64,000 nucleotides of DNA from Pseudomonas reidholzensis (GCF_900536025.1 NZ_UNOZ01000002.1:248001-312000); one strand, 5' to 3'; positions 10,384-19,567 are shown, counted from the first letter of the stretch. Notes: generated by a model from the letters alone, not told the origin. Translations and numbers: made by a program.

Positions 10384-11778
10384 TTACAACGTGCCCAGGT
10401 TCAGCGCCTGCGCACAGGCCTGCAGCGAGCGCCGCTCGCTTTGCGCATACAGCGCCAACTCATCCTGCACCGGCAATTTCAGCGCTGCCTCGAAGGCTTC
10501 GCGGTTGGCGTTGCTGCCGTATTCCGCCTGGGCATCGTCGCCCAGGTTGGACTGGAAGATGCCCGCCGCACTGACCGGCAGGAAGTCTTCATAGACCAAC
10601 GCCTCGAAGTGCACATGCCCGGCATCGATCAGCCCTTGCAGGCTGGTTGGACGCCCTGCCTGCTCGCGCGCCGCCAGGCCTTTCTCGGTGGCAAAGTAGC
10701 GGAAGTACGCCAAGCCCTGCTCACGCATCTGCGCCAGGTCATCCGGGAACGCGGCAAACTGCGTTTCGAGCAATGCCCGATAGGCATCTGCATTGGCCTC
10801 CGCCGGCACCCCGCCGAGCGCGGCACGGGTGGCATCGAGCAGCGTGTCATACAGCTGGCGACCCTTCGGCGTCAGCGCTGCGCCACGCTGTTCGATCTCG
10901 CCGAAGCGCGCGGTGTGGCTGCCTTCGTGGCCTGCCTGACCCTTGAACGCGACCTTCTCCTGCAGGGCCTTGAAGCTGGTCTGGCGCAGCAGGATCGGGT
11001 GCCGGCGGGTCGGCGGGCCTTCGACCACGGCCTTGGGCGGAATGCCCTTGGCCGGCATGCCCCGCTGGATCGCGTCGATGTCCAGGGTGCGCGGGGTCAG
11101 GTGATTGATGTGCGGGCCCTTGAACGCCACCACGTCGGCAATCAGCCGGTGCTGGTCGTGCAACTGCTGGTACTCCTCAGGGGTGACCGTCGCGTCATGG
11201 TGCCAGCGGAAGGTGTGCAGGGCCTCGTTGACGAAGGTCTCGGCGTCGGCGGCATTCAGGCCGTTGTCGCGCTCGCACTGGGCGATCAGCTCGAGTACCC
11301 GAGGGGTGAAGATCTGCCGCTTGGCCAGGATGCTTTCGGCGAGGGCGCGCAGTTGCGGGTTGTCGATCAGCTCCAGGCGCAGCAGCGAGGTGAACACGCG
11401 GAACGGGCTGACATGCAGCGACTGCTCGTGCACCGCGCGGAACGCCGTCGAGTGCACCGGCACGCCGGCCGAGCTGAGGTCGTAGTAGCCGACCGGGGCC
11501 ATGCCCATGACCGCGAACAGGCGGGCGATGGTCGCCAGCTCGTCTGCGGTGCCGACGCGGATGGCGCCGTGGCGCTCCTGGTCGAGGCGCTCGACTTCGC
11601 CGGTCCAGCGCAGGGCTTCGGCGACTTTGGGCTGGGTATCCATGACCTGCTGGTTGATCTCGCTCACCAGCGCCAGCAGCGTGCCGTAGAGGGGCACTTC
11701 CTGTTTGTACATGAGCGACATGGCGGCAGAAAACTGCGCGCGGATGCTGTCTGGGCTGACGAAATCGTGGGCGGGCAT
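10384..11778 (-). CDS. hglS: 2-oxoadipate dioxygenase/decarboxylase (D-2-hydroxyglutarate synthase)
   Basis: HglS (DUF1338/YdcJ family) is an Fe(II) enzyme that turns 2-oxoadipate into D-2-hydroxyglutarate and CO2 in lysine catabolism. Starting at the ATG at 11778 (AGGAAG upstream) gives 464 residues, the length of the P. putida enzyme. At the family's metal-binding positions the protein has H70, H226 and E294, with R74 for substrate binding (QERHGAIR, GPHINH, RFGEIE), so it should be active. The neighbours are the pipecolate branch genes amaB and amaA, which make 2-aminoadipate, the precursor of its substrate. Confidence 0.95.
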   Translation of the reverse strand: MPAHDFVSPDSIRAQFSAAMSLMYKQEVPLYGTLLALVSEINQQVMDTQPKVAEALRWTGEVERLDQERHGAIRVGTADELATIARLFAVMGMAPVGYYDLSSAGVPVHSTAFRAVHEQSLHVSPFRVFTSLLRLELIDNPQLRALAESILAKRQIFTPRVLELIAQCERDNGLNAADAETFVNEALHTFRWHHDATVTPEEYQQLHDQHRLIADVVAFKGPHINHLTPRTLDIDAIQRGMPAKGIPPKAVVEGPPTRRHPILLRQTSFKALQEKVAFKGQAGHEGSHTARFGEIEQRGAALTPKGRQLYDTLLDATRAALGGVPAEANADAYRALLETQFAAFPDDLAQMREQGLAYFRYFATEKGLAAREQAGRPTSLQGLIDAGHVHFEALVYEDFLPVSAAGIFQSNLGDDAQAEYGSNANREAFEAALKLPVQDELALYAQSERRSLQACAQALNLGTL

Positions 11779-11890
11779 CGCTAGCTTCCTGGTGGTGAGT
11801 GGGCCAGTACATGAAAGCGGGGAATGCACTTGGGCCACAAGCGAAAAAAAGTAGAGGTGTCATTCCCTTTTAGATCGATGTCGCCTGTTT

Positions 11891-12013
11891 GGGGCCGCTG
11901 CGCGCCCCTTCGCGGGTAAACCCGCTCCCACAGGTTTCTGCGGCGCTGCAAAACCCTGTGGGAGCGGGTTCACCGGGACGCCGGACCGCCGCGAAGGGGC
12001 GCGCAGCGGCCCC
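11891..12013. repeat. Long inverted REP pair, type B
   Basis: GGGGCCGCTGCGCGCCCCTT and a type B REP arm (CGCGGGTAAACCCGCTCCCA) are mirrored by GTGGGAGCGGGTTCACC and AAGGGGCGCGCAGCGGCCCC. It separates the hglS and LysR genes, both read on the minus strand. The remaining 100 bases of this gap show only the hglS leader. Confidence 0.8.
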
Positions 12014-12020
12014 GGCAATC

Positions 12021-12911
12021 TCAGCCGCCCAGCTGCTCCCGGGTCCACTCCAGCAACGCCCGCACCTTGGGCACCTCGGCCGCATGCTCGGCAAACGCCA
12101 GGTAATGCGCGCCATTGCTGCGCATCGCGTGATTCCAGGCGATCACCAGGCTGCCGTCGGCCAGCTCCTTCTCGACCAGGTAACGCGGCACCAACGCCAC
12201 CCCACACCCCGCCTGCGCCGCACTCAGCGCCATATAGAACGTATCGAAGCGCGGCCCGTGATAACTGTTGTCGGTATGCAGCCCTTGCTCGAGGAACCAT
12301 TCGTGCCAGGCCTCCGGCCGTGAGGTGCTCTGCATCAGCACCAGCTCGGCCAGCGCCCCGGCATCCGCCAGTTCAGCCCCCTGCAGCAACTCAGGCGCGC
12401 ACACCGGCACCACCTCTTCACGGAACAGCTCGACGCAGGTCGCCCCCGGCCAGGTGCCCTGGCCGAAGAAGAACACCACGTCGGCAGAGCCCTGCAACAG
12501 CGAGAACGGCTCCTGCTCGTTGCGGATATCCAGGTGGATGTTCGGGTGGCGCTTGCCAAAGCCCTTCAAGTGCGGGATCAACCAGCGCACGCCAAAACTC
12601 GGTTGAGTGGCTACCTTCAATATCTCCGTCTGCTCGCCGTAGGTGAGTACGTAGCGGCTGGAAATGTCCACCTGGGTGAGGATCTTGTTGACCTCGGCCA
12701 GGTACAGGCTGCCGGCCGGCGTCAGTTGCAGGCGCCGGCGGATGCGCAGGAACAGGTGGTGGCGCAGCATCTCTTCGAGCTGCGCGACCTGCTTGCTGAC
12801 CGCACTCTGGGTCAGGTGCAGCTCTTCGGCGGCGCGGGTAAAGCTCAAGTGACGGGCTGCGGCTTCAAAGCACTGCAGGGCCGTCATCGACGGCACCAGA
12901 CGTTTGGACAT
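12021..12911 (-). CDS. LysR-type transcriptional regulator next to the amaB/amaA lysine genes
   Basis: 296 residues from ATG 12911 (MSKRLVPSMTALQCFEAAARHLSFTRAAEELHLTQSAVSKQVAQLEEM). The N-terminal 60 residues are the LysR helix-turn-helix, the rest the effector-binding domain. It is divergent from amaB with a 137-base gap that contains an imperfect dyad around 12990-13006 (ATC.G..T..A..C.GAT), a possible binding site. The position suggests control of amaB/amaA and perhaps hglS; the inducer may be a lysine catabolite, which is an inference. The Shine-Dalgarno sequence is weak. Confidence 0.88.
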   Translation of the reverse strand: MSKRLVPSMTALQCFEAAARHLSFTRAAEELHLTQSAVSKQVAQLEEMLRHHLFLRIRRRLQLTPAGSLYLAEVNKILTQVDISSRYVLTYGEQTEILKVATQPSFGVRWLIPHLKGFGKRHPNIHLDIRNEQEPFSLLQGSADVVFFFGQGTWPGATCVELFREEVVPVCAPELLQGAELADAGALAELVLMQSTSRPEAWHEWFLEQGLHTDNSYHGPRFDTFYMALSAAQAGCGVALVPRYLVEKELADGSLVIAWNHAMRSNGAHYLAFAEHAAEVPKVRALLEWTREQLGG

Positions 12912-13048
12912 AGCAGTCTCTATGGCTAGGGGATCATGACCTGACGGAATGATATGCGGAATAAAGGTCGTTTGTTGCACCTGTGTGATCGGATTAATAC
13001 TGATCCACATCACCTTTACCACCCTTCACCCCATGTAGGAGAAGCATA

Positions 13049-14539
13049 ATGGTTGCTGCACTGCTCGAGCGCCTTGGCGTTGCCACCGAGGCTTACACCC
13101 AGGGCGACTACCCTGTTCACACCCCGATCGACGGTAGCCAGATCGCCACGGTGAAGCTGCTCGGCAAGGCCGAGACCACCGCGCGCATCGACCAGGCCCA
13201 TGCCGCTTTCGACGCCTGGCGTACGGTACCGGCCCCGCGTCGCGGCGAGCTGGTGCGTATCTTTGGCGAAGTCCTGCGCGAACACAAAGCCGACCTCGGC
13301 GAGCTGGTCTCGGTCGAAGCTGGCAAGATCACCCAGGAAGGCCTGGGCGAAGTGCAGGAAATGATCGATATCTGCGACTTCGCCGTCGGCCTGTCGCGTC
13401 AGCTGTACGGCCTGACCATCGCCTCCGAGCGCCCAGGCCACCACATGCGTGAATCCTGGCACCCACTGGGCGTGGTCGGCGTGATCAGCGCCTTCAACTT
13501 CCCGGTCGCCGTCTGGGCGTGGAACACCGCGCTGGCGCTGGTCGCCGGTAACGCCGTGGTCTGGAAACCGTCCGAGAAGACCCCACTGACCGCACTGGCC
13601 TGCCAGGCGCTGTTCGAAAAAGCCCTGAAAGTCTTCGGCGATGCCCCAGCAGGCCTGGCCCAGCTGGTGATCGGCGGCCGTGAAGCCGGCGAAGCGCTGG
13701 TCGACGACCCACGCGTACCGCTGGTCAGCGCCACCGGCAGCACCCGCATGGGTCGCGAAGTCGGCCCACGGGTTGCCGCACGCTTCGGCCGCAGCATCCT
13801 CGAGCTGGGTGGCAACAACGCCATGATCCTCGCGCCAAGCGCTGATCTGGACCTGGCCGTGCGCGGCATCCTGTTCTCCGCTGTCGGCACCGCCGGCCAG
13901 CGCTGCACCACCCTGCGCCGTCTGATCGTCCACCGTTCGATCAAGGACGAAGTGGTTGCCCGCGTCAAAGCCGCCTACGCCAAGGTGCGCATCGGTGACC
14001 CGCGTGAAAACAACCTGGTTGGCCCGCTGATCGACAAGCTGTCGTTCGACGCCATGCAAGGTGCACTGGCCAAGGCCCGTGACGAAGGCGGTCAGGTGTT
14101 TGGCGGTGAGCGCCAGCTGGCCGGTGACTACCCGAACGCCTACTACGTTTCGCCGGCCATCGCCGAGATGCCTGCGCAAAGCGAGGTGGTCCGCCACGAG
14201 ACCTTCGCGCCGATCCTCTACGTGCTGGCCTACGACGAGTTCGAAGAAGCACTGCGCCTGAACAACGAAGTGCCACAAGGCCTGTCGTCGTGCATCTTCA
14301 CCACCGACGTGCGTGAAGCTGAACGCTTCCAGAGCGCCTCGGGCAGCGACTGCGGCATCGCCAACGTCAACATCGGCACCAGCGGCGCTGAGATCGGCGG
14401 CGCGTTCGGTGGCGAGAAAGAGACCGGCGGTGGTCGTGAGTCCGGCTCGGATGCCTGGAAGGGCTACATGCGTCGTCAGACCAACACCGTCAACTACTCG
14501 CGCGAGCTTCCGCTGGCGCAGGGTATCGTGTTCGACTGA
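13049..14539 (+). CDS. amaB: L-piperideine-6-carboxylate (2-aminoadipate semialdehyde) dehydrogenase
   Basis: AmaB oxidises piperideine-6-carboxylate / 2-aminoadipate semialdehyde to L-2-aminoadipate with NAD(P)+. 496 residues with the aldehyde dehydrogenase fold: N150 in ISAFNFPV, K173 in VVWKPSEK, the general base E252 in LELGGNN and the catalytic C286 in GQRCTTLRR. AGGAG lies 7 bases before the ATG. The next gene, amaA, makes its substrate, but a strong terminator-like hairpin separates the two. The identification rests on the sequence together with this pairing. Confidence 0.95.
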   Translation: MVAALLERLGVATEAYTQGDYPVHTPIDGSQIATVKLLGKAETTARIDQAHAAFDAWRTVPAPRRGELVRIFGEVLREHKADLGELVSVEAGKITQEGLGEVQEMIDICDFAVGLSRQLYGLTIASERPGHHMRESWHPLGVVGVISAFNFPVAVWAWNTALALVAGNAVVWKPSEKTPLTALACQALFEKALKVFGDAPAGLAQLVIGGREAGEALVDDPRVPLVSATGSTRMGREVGPRVAARFGRSILELGGNNAMILAPSADLDLAVRGILFSAVGTAGQRCTTLRRLIVHRSIKDEVVARVKAAYAKVRIGDPRENNLVGPLIDKLSFDAMQGALAKARDEGGQVFGGERQLAGDYPNAYYVSPAIAEMPAQSEVVRHETFAPILYVLAYDEFEEALRLNNEVPQGLSSCIFTTDVREAERFQSASGSDCGIANVNIGTSGAEIGGAFGGEKETGGGRESGSDAWKGYMRRQTNTVNYSRELPLAQGIVFD

Positions 14540-14548
14540 TGATCGTTC

Positions 14549-14572
14549 AAGGGCCGCCTGGCGGCCCTTTTT
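14549..14572 (+). terminator. Rho-independent terminator or attenuator between amaB and amaA
   Basis: AAGGGCCGC-CTG-GCGGCCCTT followed by TTT gives a 9-bp stem with a T run, starting 10 bases after the amaB stop. amaA begins only about 37 bases further, so the hairpin would reduce or regulate read-through unless amaA has its own promoter. Confidence 0.8.
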
Positions 14573-14608
14573 GATGCAGCGCAAAAAGAATAAAAGCTGG
14601 AGCCGGTC

Positions 14609-15895
14609 ATGCCCGAATTGCGTCAAGAATGTCTGTGGGAACACGTCACCAAACCGACCGTTGCCGCCCAGGCCCTGGCCGGTGAGCACACGGCGGATGT
14701 CTGCGTGATCGGCGCCGGTATCACCGGCCTGTCCGCCGCCATCCACCTGCTCGAACAGGGCAAGTCGGTGATTCTCCTCGAAGCCTGGAAGGTCGGCCAC
14801 GGCGGCTCGGGGCGCAACGTCGGCCTGGTCAACGCCGGCACCTGGATCCGTCCCGACGACGTCGAGGCGACCCTCGGCAAGCAGCAGGGCAGCCGCCTCA
14901 ACAAGGCACTCGGTGAAGCACCTGGCGAGGTATTCGCCATGATCGAGCGTCTGGGCATCGACTGCCAGGCCCAGCACAAAGGCACCTTGCACATGGCGCA
15001 CAACGCCACCGGCATCGCCGACCTGGAGGCCCGTCACCAGCAATGGAGCCGACGTGGCGCCGATGTCGAGCTGCTGACCGGCGCGCTGTGCCAGGAATAC
15101 TGCGGTACCGACAAGATTTCCGCCGCGCTGCTCGACCGCCGCGCGGGCACCATCAACCCGATGGCCTACACCCAAGGCCTGGCCGCTGCCGTTGCGCGGC
15201 TGGGTGGCAAGCTGTTCCAGCACTCCGCGGTCGAAGGCCTTGAGCGCGCGGGTGATGGCTGGCAAGTGAACACCGCCCGCGGCAGCGTGCGGGCCGAAAA
15301 AGTGGTGATCTCCACCGGTGCCTACACCGAGGGCGACTGGAGCAACCTGCAGAAGCACTACTTCCGCGGCTACTACTACCAGGTCGCCTCGACCCCGCTG
15401 CACGGCGCTGCGGCCGACAAGGTCCTGCCGCATGGCCAGGGCTCGTGGGACACCCGCACCGTGCTCAGCAGCATCCGTCGCGACGACCAGGGCCGCCTGC
15501 TGCTCGGCAGCCTGGGCCGGGTCGACAACAAGCCGGCGTGGTTCGTGCGCAGCTGGGCCGACCGGATCCAGAGCCATTACTACCCGGAGCTGGGCAAGGT
15601 CGAGTGGGAAATGCACTGGACCGGCTGCATCGACTTCACCCCGGATCACCTGATGCGCCTGTTCGAGCCTGCACCGGGCCTGGTCGCGGTGACCGGCTAC
15701 AACGGGCGCGGCAATACCACCGGCACGGTGATTGGCCGGGCGTTTGCCGAGTTCTTGCTCAAGGATGATCCGGAGCGCCTGCCGGTGCCGTTCTCGCCGA
15801 TGAAAGCCGTGAGCGCGCCGTCGTTGCGCACCGCCTTCTACGAGTCGGGCTTCTCGCTGTACCACGCCGGGCAGTGTTTGCGGGTCGTCTTGTAG
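14609..15895 (+). CDS. amaA: L-pipecolate oxidase
   Basis: A 428-residue FAD-dependent oxidase (DAO family) that oxidises L-pipecolate to piperideine-6-carboxylate in the D-lysine/pipecolate route. The dinucleotide-binding motif VIGAGITGLSAA spans residues 33-44, followed by GHGGSGRNVG. The C-terminal half has the conserved GYNGRGNTTGTVIG segment. GGAG lies 8 bases before the ATG. It follows amaB, whose substrate it supplies; the expected electron acceptor is the respiratory chain. Confidence 0.94.
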   Translation: MPELRQECLWEHVTKPTVAAQALAGEHTADVCVIGAGITGLSAAIHLLEQGKSVILLEAWKVGHGGSGRNVGLVNAGTWIRPDDVEATLGKQQGSRLNKALGEAPGEVFAMIERLGIDCQAQHKGTLHMAHNATGIADLEARHQQWSRRGADVELLTGALCQEYCGTDKISAALLDRRAGTINPMAYTQGLAAAVARLGGKLFQHSAVEGLERAGDGWQVNTARGSVRAEKVVISTGAYTEGDWSNLQKHYFRGYYYQVASTPLHGAAADKVLPHGQGSWDTRTVLSSIRRDDQGRLLLGSLGRVDNKPAWFVRSWADRIQSHYYPELGKVEWEMHWTGCIDFTPDHLMRLFEPAPGLVAVTGYNGRGNTTGTVIGRAFAEFLLKDDPERLPVPFSPMKAVSAPSLRTAFYESGFSLYHAGQCLRVVL

Positions 15896-15912
15896 CTTGC
15901 CTGTACCGGCCT

Positions 15913-15997
15913 CATCGCGGGCAAGCCCACTCCTACAGGTACCTGGCAGCTTTCAATATCTGCGCAAATCCCTGTAGGAGCGGGCTTGCCCGCGATG
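15913..15997. repeat. Inverted REP pair, type A
   Basis: CATCGCGGGCAAGCCCACTC and the mirrored GAGCGGGCTTGCCCGCGATG, between the convergent amaA and MscS-family genes. Confidence 0.85.
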
Positions 15998-16008
15998 GGG
16001 CCCAACGG

Positions 16009-17436
16009 CTATTTGTGCAGCCAGCTCAGGAAGCCACCTTTCTTCACCACGGCAGGCTTCTGCATCAACAGCGATTCCCGGCTCTGCCGCCGGAACCGCT
16101 GCAGCTTGCTCAGCGCCAATTGCACATCGCCGCGCTGCTCCAGGCAACTGCGCACCTGCGCCTTGTCGATGCGATAGAGCACGCAGCCGGTAAGGGTGCG
16201 GAACTCCACCGACGAGTCCTCGTCATCCACCAGCCCTTCGATCGCCAGCACCTCGCCAGGCCCCATGCGCCCAGCCTCGACCAGCCGCTCGCCATCGCGC
16301 ACCGAGGCCGAGACCACGCCGCTGCCGATCACCAGCACATGCTCCGAGCGCTCGCCAACGCCGAGGATCACCTGATCGACCAGGTACTCCAGGGTCGTCA
16401 TGTGCTGGCTCAGGCTGTCGCGCTCTTCGCTGCTCAGCGAGCGGAACACCCGCACCTCGTCCAGCAGCTCACGCTGGCGGCTGCGCGGGGCCAGCGCCAG
16501 GTCGACGTTCCACATCACCCCGCTGGCCTCCAGGTGCCGGTGGGCGAGGTCGAACAGCTGGTTGCGCACCTCGGTCTTGCTCCCCGCGTCGGCGACGAAG
16601 CCACTCGCCTCGTACTCCACCGACTCCAGCGTCGACGCCTTGACCGTGACCTTCGGCGCCGGTGTGGCGAGCAGCGCGGAGGTGCCCTGCAGCGCCTTCT
16701 CCAGCGCATCGAACACGCGTTTGGGGCGCATCTTGGCCGGCACCACCACGCTGATCGAAACCCCGTGCCGATCAGCCGGGCGACTGTGGTTGAGCAGCTT
16801 GGCCTTGGCCGCCACCGAGTTGGGGATCACCGCCAGGCTGCCGCTGCCGGTGATCATCCGGGTGGCGCGCCAGTCGATGTCGACCACCTTGCCTTCGGTG
16901 CCGTCGATCGAGATCGAATCGCCGATCTGGTAGGGCCGCGTGGTGTTCAGCACGATCCCCGAGAACACATCGCTGAGGGTGCTCTGCAAGGCCAGGCCGA
17001 TGACGATGGCCATCACCCCGGAGGTCGCCAGCAGGCCCTTCACCGGCAGCTGCATCACATAGGCCGCCGCGGCGACCACCGCCACCAGGAAGATCAGCGC
17101 CCCCAGCACGTCCTGCAACAGCCGCCCGCCGTGGCTGCCGCGGGCCACCAGCAACAGGCCGAAGACCACCGTCACCGTCCGGGCGCCGAACAGCCACCAG
17201 CCGATCGCCAGCACCGTGGCCATCAGGTTGCGCGACACATCGTCGACCCAGGGTGGCGGCTGCAGCGGGCTCATCCCGGCGGCCAGCAGCACCCAGCTGA
17301 ACAGCAGGAAGATCACCAGCCGCGCAGCGATGCGCCAGGGTTGGCGGTGCAGCGGGATCAGTTGCCAGAGCAGCAGGTCGAGCAGGATCAGACAGGTGCC
17401 GAGCAACAGCGGGTAAGACTGGATGAACGCCAGCAT
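16009..17436 (-). CDS. MscS-family mechanosensitive channel with C-terminal cyclic-nucleotide-binding-type domain
   Basis: 475 residues from ATG 17436 (MLAFIQSYPLLLGTCLILLDLLLWQ). Four or five membrane segments fill residues 5-150; the pore helix and beta domain follow (MAIVIGLALQSTLSDVFSGIVLNTTRPYQIGDSISIDG, about 150-190). Residues about 340-460 form a cyclic-nucleotide-binding-like domain (LVIGSGVVSASVRDGERLVEAGRMGPGEVLAIEGLVDDED). The phosphate-binding cassette is not a close match to cAMP-binding ones, so ligand binding is uncertain. Such fusions couple an inner-membrane channel to a cytoplasmic ligand sensor. No operon partner is seen. Confidence 0.88.
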   Translation of the reverse strand: MLAFIQSYPLLLGTCLILLDLLLWQLIPLHRQPWRIAARLVIFLLFSWVLLAAGMSPLQPPPWVDDVSRNLMATVLAIGWWLFGARTVTVVFGLLLVARGSHGGRLLQDVLGALIFLVAVVAAAAYVMQLPVKGLLATSGVMAIVIGLALQSTLSDVFSGIVLNTTRPYQIGDSISIDGTEGKVVDIDWRATRMITGSGSLAVIPNSVAAKAKLLNHSRPADRHGVSISVVVPAKMRPKRVFDALEKALQGTSALLATPAPKVTVKASTLESVEYEASGFVADAGSKTEVRNQLFDLAHRHLEASGVMWNVDLALAPRSRQRELLDEVRVFRSLSSEERDSLSQHMTTLEYLVDQVILGVGERSEHVLVIGSGVVSASVRDGERLVEAGRMGPGEVLAIEGLVDDEDSSVEFRTLTGCVLYRIDKAQVRSCLEQRGDVQLALSKLQRFRRQSRESLLMQKPAVVKKGGFLSWLHK

Positions 17437-17717
17437 GACGGTCTCGGGGCAGGGGAGGGTTGAGGCGTAGTAAAGAGCAGGCGTTGTGAACAAGCAACAG
17501 GGTTGTGGTGGTGCCGGATCTGGCGAGTCGCACGCCCATTTTCACGGCGCGGCGAAGGGGCGTACCTCGCCTGGCAATCAGCGGCGTTGACCCTGATCAG
17601 CGACCCAAAATGGTGCGGTAAACATTTGCAGCTCATTAATGGCACTTTGCCCTAAAGCTCCGGGGAAATGGTCCGATAGCGAGGCCATAAGATCGTCACG
17701 CACTTCAAGGAGCGTTC

Positions 17718-19292
17718 ATGTTGCGGGCACTGTCATTGGAAAACCTCACTGTCACGCGCAAGCTGGGGCTCGGTTTTGGACTCCTCCTGGCATTGGCGGT
17801 GATGCTCGCTGGCACGGGGTTGCAGGGATTGCGCAATGACGAGCAGTCGCTTCAGCGGATCAGCCGACTGGGCTCGGTGTTCGATGAGACCGTGTATGCC
17901 CGGGAGGCCAATTTCAAGTTCGCCCTGAGCACTGACAAGGCCCACTTGAGCGGCCACGCCGAGCACGAACACAACCTCCAACAGGCACTCACCGAGTTGC
18001 TCGGCGACGTGCAGCAGGGGCAATGGCCGATGGCCGACCTGCAGACCGTAGAACAGCTCAACGCCGGGCTTCAGGCTTACAGCCTTGCGCATCGAGCGGC
18101 ACAGACAGCCCAGCCGGTCAGTCCGGACGCCGTCTTGCGGGCCAACGAGCTGTTGTCTGCCCTGCAGGCCAACATCAATGTGCTCTACAAGAAAGAAGAG
18201 GAGCGTGCGGCGGCCAGCGTCAGTACGGTCGTGTCGATCCTGTTTGGCGTCACGGCGACCGCACTCCTGTTGGGTGCGTTGATTGCCTGGGTGATTGCCC
18301 GGCAGATCATCCAGCCCTTGCGCCAGACCTTGGTGGCCGCTGAGCGCATTGCTCAGGGCGACCTCACGGTGGAACTGCACAGCGCGCGCCGCGACGAGCT
18401 GGGGCAACTGCTGCGTGCGATGGGCAACATGAGCCTGCGTTTGCGCGAGGTGATCACCCAGATCGGCAAGGGCTCCTCGCAACTGGCTGTTTCGGCCAGC
18501 CAGTTGGCGACCATCACCACCCAGACTCAAGCGGGCACCCAGAGCCAGAAGAACGATGCCGAGCACGTTGCGACCGCCATGAACGAGATGACCACGATGG
18601 TCCAGGCGGTTGCGCGCAACTCCGAAGATGCCGCCCTCGCTGCGCGCCAAGCGGATCAGGAAGCCAGCGGCGCTTCGCACATTTCGCACAACGCCATCCA
18701 GCAGATCGAGGCGTTGGCGGATGAAGTGGGTGGCTCGGCGGAGTCGATGAGCCGCCTGCACGAGGAAATCGAGCGGATCGCCAGCGTCCTCGGGGTAATC
18801 AAGTCCGTGGCCGGGCAGACCAACCTCCTGGCGCTCAACGCCGCCATCGAAGCCGCGCGTGCCGGCGACGCCGGACGTGGCTTCGCGGTGGTGGCCGACG
18901 AGGTGCGAAACCTGGCAAAACGCACTCAGCAGTCCTCCGAAGAGATCGAGCAACTGATCGGCGAATTGCAGCGCATCGCCGACGAAAGCACGCAGATCAT
19001 GACCTCCAGTGTCGAGCAGACCCAATCGACCGTGTCCGGCGTGCGCAACACCGGCGAGGCGCTCGGCGCCATCACCCGCCAAGTGTCAGAGATCCAGCAG
19101 ATGAGCCTGCTGATCGCCAGCGCTGCCGAAGAGCAGACGTCGGTGGTTGCCGCCATCAACCGCAGCGTCCTGAATGTGCGCGACACCGCGGACCAATCGG
19201 CCTTGGCCAGCAGCGAGATTGCGGCATCGAGTATCGAGCTCGCGCGCCTGGGGACTGATCTGCAGAGTCTGGTGGTGCATTTCCGCACCTGA
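17718..19292 (+). CDS. Methyl-accepting chemotaxis protein with short helical periplasmic domain
   Basis: 524 residues, AAGGAG 6 bases before ATG 17718. Membrane segments at about 14-34 and 172-197 enclose a periplasmic domain of about 135 residues, the size of a four-helix-bundle sensor. HAMP follows at about 198-250 and the signalling domain has the tip [35 protein letters not shown]. Ligand unknown. The 3' flank is notable: the sequence after its stop matches the 3' end and terminator of the neighbouring ycaC copies, so this gene appears to have replaced a former ycaC copy. The 225-base gap before it shows no gene. Confidence 0.92.
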   Translation: MLRALSLENLTVTRKLGLGFGLLLALAVMLAGTGLQGLRNDEQSLQRISRLGSVFDETVYAREANFKFALSTDKAHLSGHAEHEHNLQQALTELLGDVQQGQWPMADLQTVEQLNAGLQAYSLAHRAAQTAQPVSPDAVLRANELLSALQANINVLYKKEEERAAASVSTVVSILFGVTATALLLGALIAWVIARQIIQPLRQTLVAAERIAQGDLTVELHSARRDELGQLLRAMGNMSLRLREVITQIGKGSSQLAVSASQLATITTQTQAGTQSQKNDAEHVATAMNEMTTMVQAVARNSEDAALAARQADQEASGASHISHNAIQQIEALADEVGGSAESMSRLHEEIERIASVLGVIKSVAGQTNLLALNAAIEAARAGDAGRGFAVVADEVRNLAKRTQQSSEEIEQLIGELQRIADESTQIMTSSVEQTQSTVSGVRNTGEALGAITRQVSEIQQMSLLIASAAEEQTSVVAAINRSVLNVRDTADQSALASSEIAASSIELARLGTDLQSLVVHFRT

Positions 19293-19308
19293 GGGTAATG
19301 GGCAGCCG

Positions 19309-19349
19309 CAACGCGCTGACTGCTGACAAGTCATCACCCACTCAAATCG
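19309..19349 (+). pseudogene. Relic of the 3' end of a lost ycaC copy
   Basis: CAACGCGCTGACTGC...AAGTCATCACCCA aligns base by base with the last codons, stop and first untranslated bases of ycaC copies 1 and 3 (AACGC[GC]CTGACTGC..., AAGTAA, TCACCCA). The stop TAA has become TCA. The homology continues through the following terminator. Nothing further upstream matches, so only this tail is left. Confidence 0.75.
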
Positions 19350-19388
19350 AAAAAGGCCGACATCCCTATGAGGATGCCGGCCTTTTTT
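19350..19388 (+). terminator. Rho-independent terminator, homologous to those of the ycaC copies
   Basis: AAAAAGGCCGACATCC, a short loop, GGATGCCGGCCTTTTTT. The same stem occurs after ycaC copies 1 and 3. It now ends the chemoreceptor transcript. Confidence 0.9.
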
Positions 19389-19437
19389 CATTCTGGCGGC
19401 CCGGCGAAGAAGGCCTGGCCCGGCGATGCACTCCCAT

Positions 19438-19455
19438 CGTTCACAAAACAGAACG
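19438..19455. promoter_or_regulatory. Operator-like inverted repeat of ycaC copy 1
   Basis: CGTTC-ACAAAACA-GAACG, perfect 5-base arms (TTC-N8-GAA core), 112 bases before the ycaC start. The same repeat with other spacers stands before copies 2 and 3. The geometry fits a LysR-type site. Confidence 0.6.
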
Positions 19456-19567
19456 CTAAAGCCAAATTTCGCTATCTACCGCTCCAAAGGTGTTGGTTTT
19501 AATCTTTACCCATCAACGCGAAACACCCAACTTACTCGAAATCAAAACCACCTTTAGGAGCTTCACC
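19456..19567 (+). promoter_or_regulatory. Conserved leader of ycaC copy 1 with two competing hairpins
   Basis: Nearly identical in copies 1, 2 and 3. AAAGGTGTTGGTTTT (19486-19500) can pair either with AACACC (19522-19527) or with AAAACCACCTTT (19544-19555), which abuts the ribosome-binding site AGGAG at 19556. A role in expression is an inference from complementarity and conservation. Confidence 0.4.

Noticed and set aside
12985..13010. Firm LysR operator before amaB
   Set aside because: The dyad is imperfect (about 10 of 17 positions symmetrical), too weak to list as a separate site; it is only mentioned with the LysR gene.
13016..15865. 949-codon open frame opposite amaB and amaA
   Set aside because: No ribosome site or recognisable domain. 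The plus-strand genes are complete enzymes with all catalytic residues, so this is a codon-bias shadow.
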